Source of the DNA: Candidatus Hydrothermarchaeum profundi
Lineage (GTDB): Archaea > Hydrothermarchaeota > Hydrothermarchaeia > Hydrothermarchaeales > Hydrothermarchaeaceae
NCBI GenBank assembly: GCA_002011125.2
Contig: MTMF02000009.1
Span: 1,394,989-1,458,988 of the forward strand
Length of the DNA: 64,000 nt
Reading direction: 5' to 3'
Below the pieces are notes generated by a model that saw only the letters and a program-made list of their open reading frames with translations, did not search any database and was not told the DNA's origin. This document shows positions 63,236 through 64,000 of this stretch, in pieces (within the stretch, counting starts at the first letter, position 1; every line of letters starts with the position of its first letter). Both the position numbers and the translations under genes were made by a program.

Positions 63236-64000
63236 AAATCCTACTATTGACTATTTGGCCGTACCCCCATATTGGAGGGGGTTCAACGCATATGAGAGTC
63301 CTAGGCGAAGGACTTTCTAAGTTAGGATATGATGTTGATTATTTTTCACCATCATATTTTAATAAAAATATAAAGTTTTTCATTGGCGGAACTTTGCAGA
63401 TTTTGAAAAAGTTCGCTGGTAAAAAAGAGGCTTACATTGCTGTTGACATATTTTTTAAAAAAATATTTATGTCCTTGTATCTAGTTGTAAAACAAATAAA
63501 AAATGAATATACCATAATTAATGCTCAGGATGTGTGGAGTTACAATTCAACGTTTTTGATAAGAAAAATTTTTAGAGTTCCAGTATTACTAACTGTACAT
63601 ACATATTATACCTACGAAATTATTTCGGAAGGCTTAGTCAAAAATAACTCCTTTTCAATGAGATTCTTAATAGACGAAGAGCGGAAAGCATACAAATCAA
63701 CCGTGAAAATCATCAGCGTAGATAGGAAGATTAAGGAATATATCGTAAGTAAATTTAAAGTTTCTTCAGAAAAAATCAACGTAATAAAGAATTTTGTAAA
63801 TATAGATGAATTCTATCCTCAGAGCAGAAATAAATTACAAAAATATCAAAAAAAATTTAAAATTCCTAGCAACAAAAAAATTATACTCTGTGCGAGACGT
63901 TTAGTACCTAAAAATGGTGTCATATATGCTGCTTTCGCAGCCAAAATTTTAAAACAGAAATTAGGAGACACATTCGTCATTGTTTATGCTGGCGACGGTC
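63232..64000 (+). CDS. Glycosyltransferase, GT4 family (3' end outside window)
   Basis: The first 256 residues are visible. It begins MKILLLTIWPYPHIGGGSTH, with LGEGLSKLGYDVDYFSPSYF next, then LLTVHTYYTYEIISEGLVKN, INVIKNFVNIDEFYPQ and the donor-domain start KIILCARRLVPKNGVIYAAF; the last residues seen are VYAGDG. The catalytic EX7E region lies beyond the edge. It belongs to the same operon as the flippase and methyltransferases. Confidence 0.88.
   Translation, partial: MKILLLTIWPYPHIGGGSTHMRVLGEGLSKLGYDVDYFSPSYFNKNIKFFIGGTLQILKKFAGKKEAYIAVDIFFKKIFMSLYLVVKQIKNEYTIINAQDVWSYNSTFLIRKIFRVPVLLTVHTYYTYEIISEGLVKNNSFSMRFLIDEERKAYKSTVKIISVDRKIKEYIVSKFKVSSEKINVIKNFVNIDEFYPQSRNKLQKYQKKFKIPSNKKIILCARRLVPKNGVIYAAFAAKILKQKLGDTFVIVYAGDG

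Overview
The window is a stretch of archaeal chromosome, most likely from a thermophilic euryarchaeote-grade lineage. The signs are archaeal lipid chemistry (sn-glycerol-1-phosphate dehydrogenase, mevalonate kinase plus isopentenyl phosphate kinase), archaeal ribosomal and RNA polymerase operons (S3Ae, S4e, L14e, L18e, L19e, L32e, L34e, Rpo3, Rpo10, Rpo6), Cbf5, archaeal adenylate kinase, DnaG-type primase, archaemetzincin, UPF0179/UPF0058/DUF63/DUF106 proteins, TATA-box promoters and STT3-type glycosylation. The DNA is AT-rich, but its structured RNAs are clearly GC-rich, which is typical of organisms growing at high temperature. No methanogenesis gene is present. I cannot place it below phylum level.

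Layout. 1-10.7 kb: UPF0179-egsA divergent from a DUF63 membrane protein, hsp20, proS, rps3ae-DUF92, a sugar/glycolysis run (apgM, phosphohexomutase, sugar-phosphate nucleotidyltransferase), RNase P RNA with its own terminator, and a membrane-anchored WHy-domain protein. 10.7-11.8 kb: a ubiquitin-like sulfur carrier with a TtuA/Ncs6-type tRNA thiolase. 11.9-28.2 kb: one long ribosomal operon from L3 to Cbf5 that also carries aIF1, Rnp1, SecY, AdkA, DUF106 and Cmk, and ends in a tRNA-Ser gene lying inside the 3' end of cbf5. 28.2-28.9 kb: a small accessory insertion, a decayed hicBA toxin-antitoxin pair between 78-bp direct repeats that include the tRNA-Ser 3' end. 29.1-30.6 kb: a flavin split-barrel protein and a DHH phosphoesterase. 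31.0-39.3 kb: the S13-S4-S11-Rpo3-[tRNA-Leu]-L18e-L13-S9-Rpo10-[tRNA-Pro]-Rpo6-enolase-S2-MEMO-mevalonate kinase-IPK operon. 39.3-41.5 kb: argD-like aminotransferase, an unidentified GC-rich structured RNA, UPF0235 and a Toprim protein.

41.5-45.2 kb is a gluconeogenesis operon: a bacterial-type GAPDH, a PyrK-like iron-sulfur flavoprotein, the bifunctional archaeal FBP aldolase/phosphatase and triosephosphate isomerase, behind a strong inverted repeat. 45.3-49.2 kb holds dnaG, UPF0058, rimI, amzA, a winged-helix protein and aroC. From 49.3 kb to the right edge the window turns to the cell surface: prepilin peptidase, CPBP protease, ArnD-like deformylase, glycosyltransferases, an exosortase/archaeosortase, two sugar-nucleotide epimerases, a divergent STT3, a DUF1616-like protein, a Wzx-type flippase and two methyltransferases. 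Together these look like a glycan assembly, transfer and protein-anchoring locus.

Most unusual points: the cbf5 stop codon is also the tRNA-Ser anticodon; the hicBA insertion with tRNA-derived repeats and a frameshifted toxin; probable ACG and ATT start codons for S9 and DUF106; the unassigned RNA at about 40.56-40.81 kb; bacterial GAPDH in an archaeal gluconeogenic operon; and an STT3 whose WWDYG motif reads WWHYT. All calls come from reading the sequence; no database search was run.
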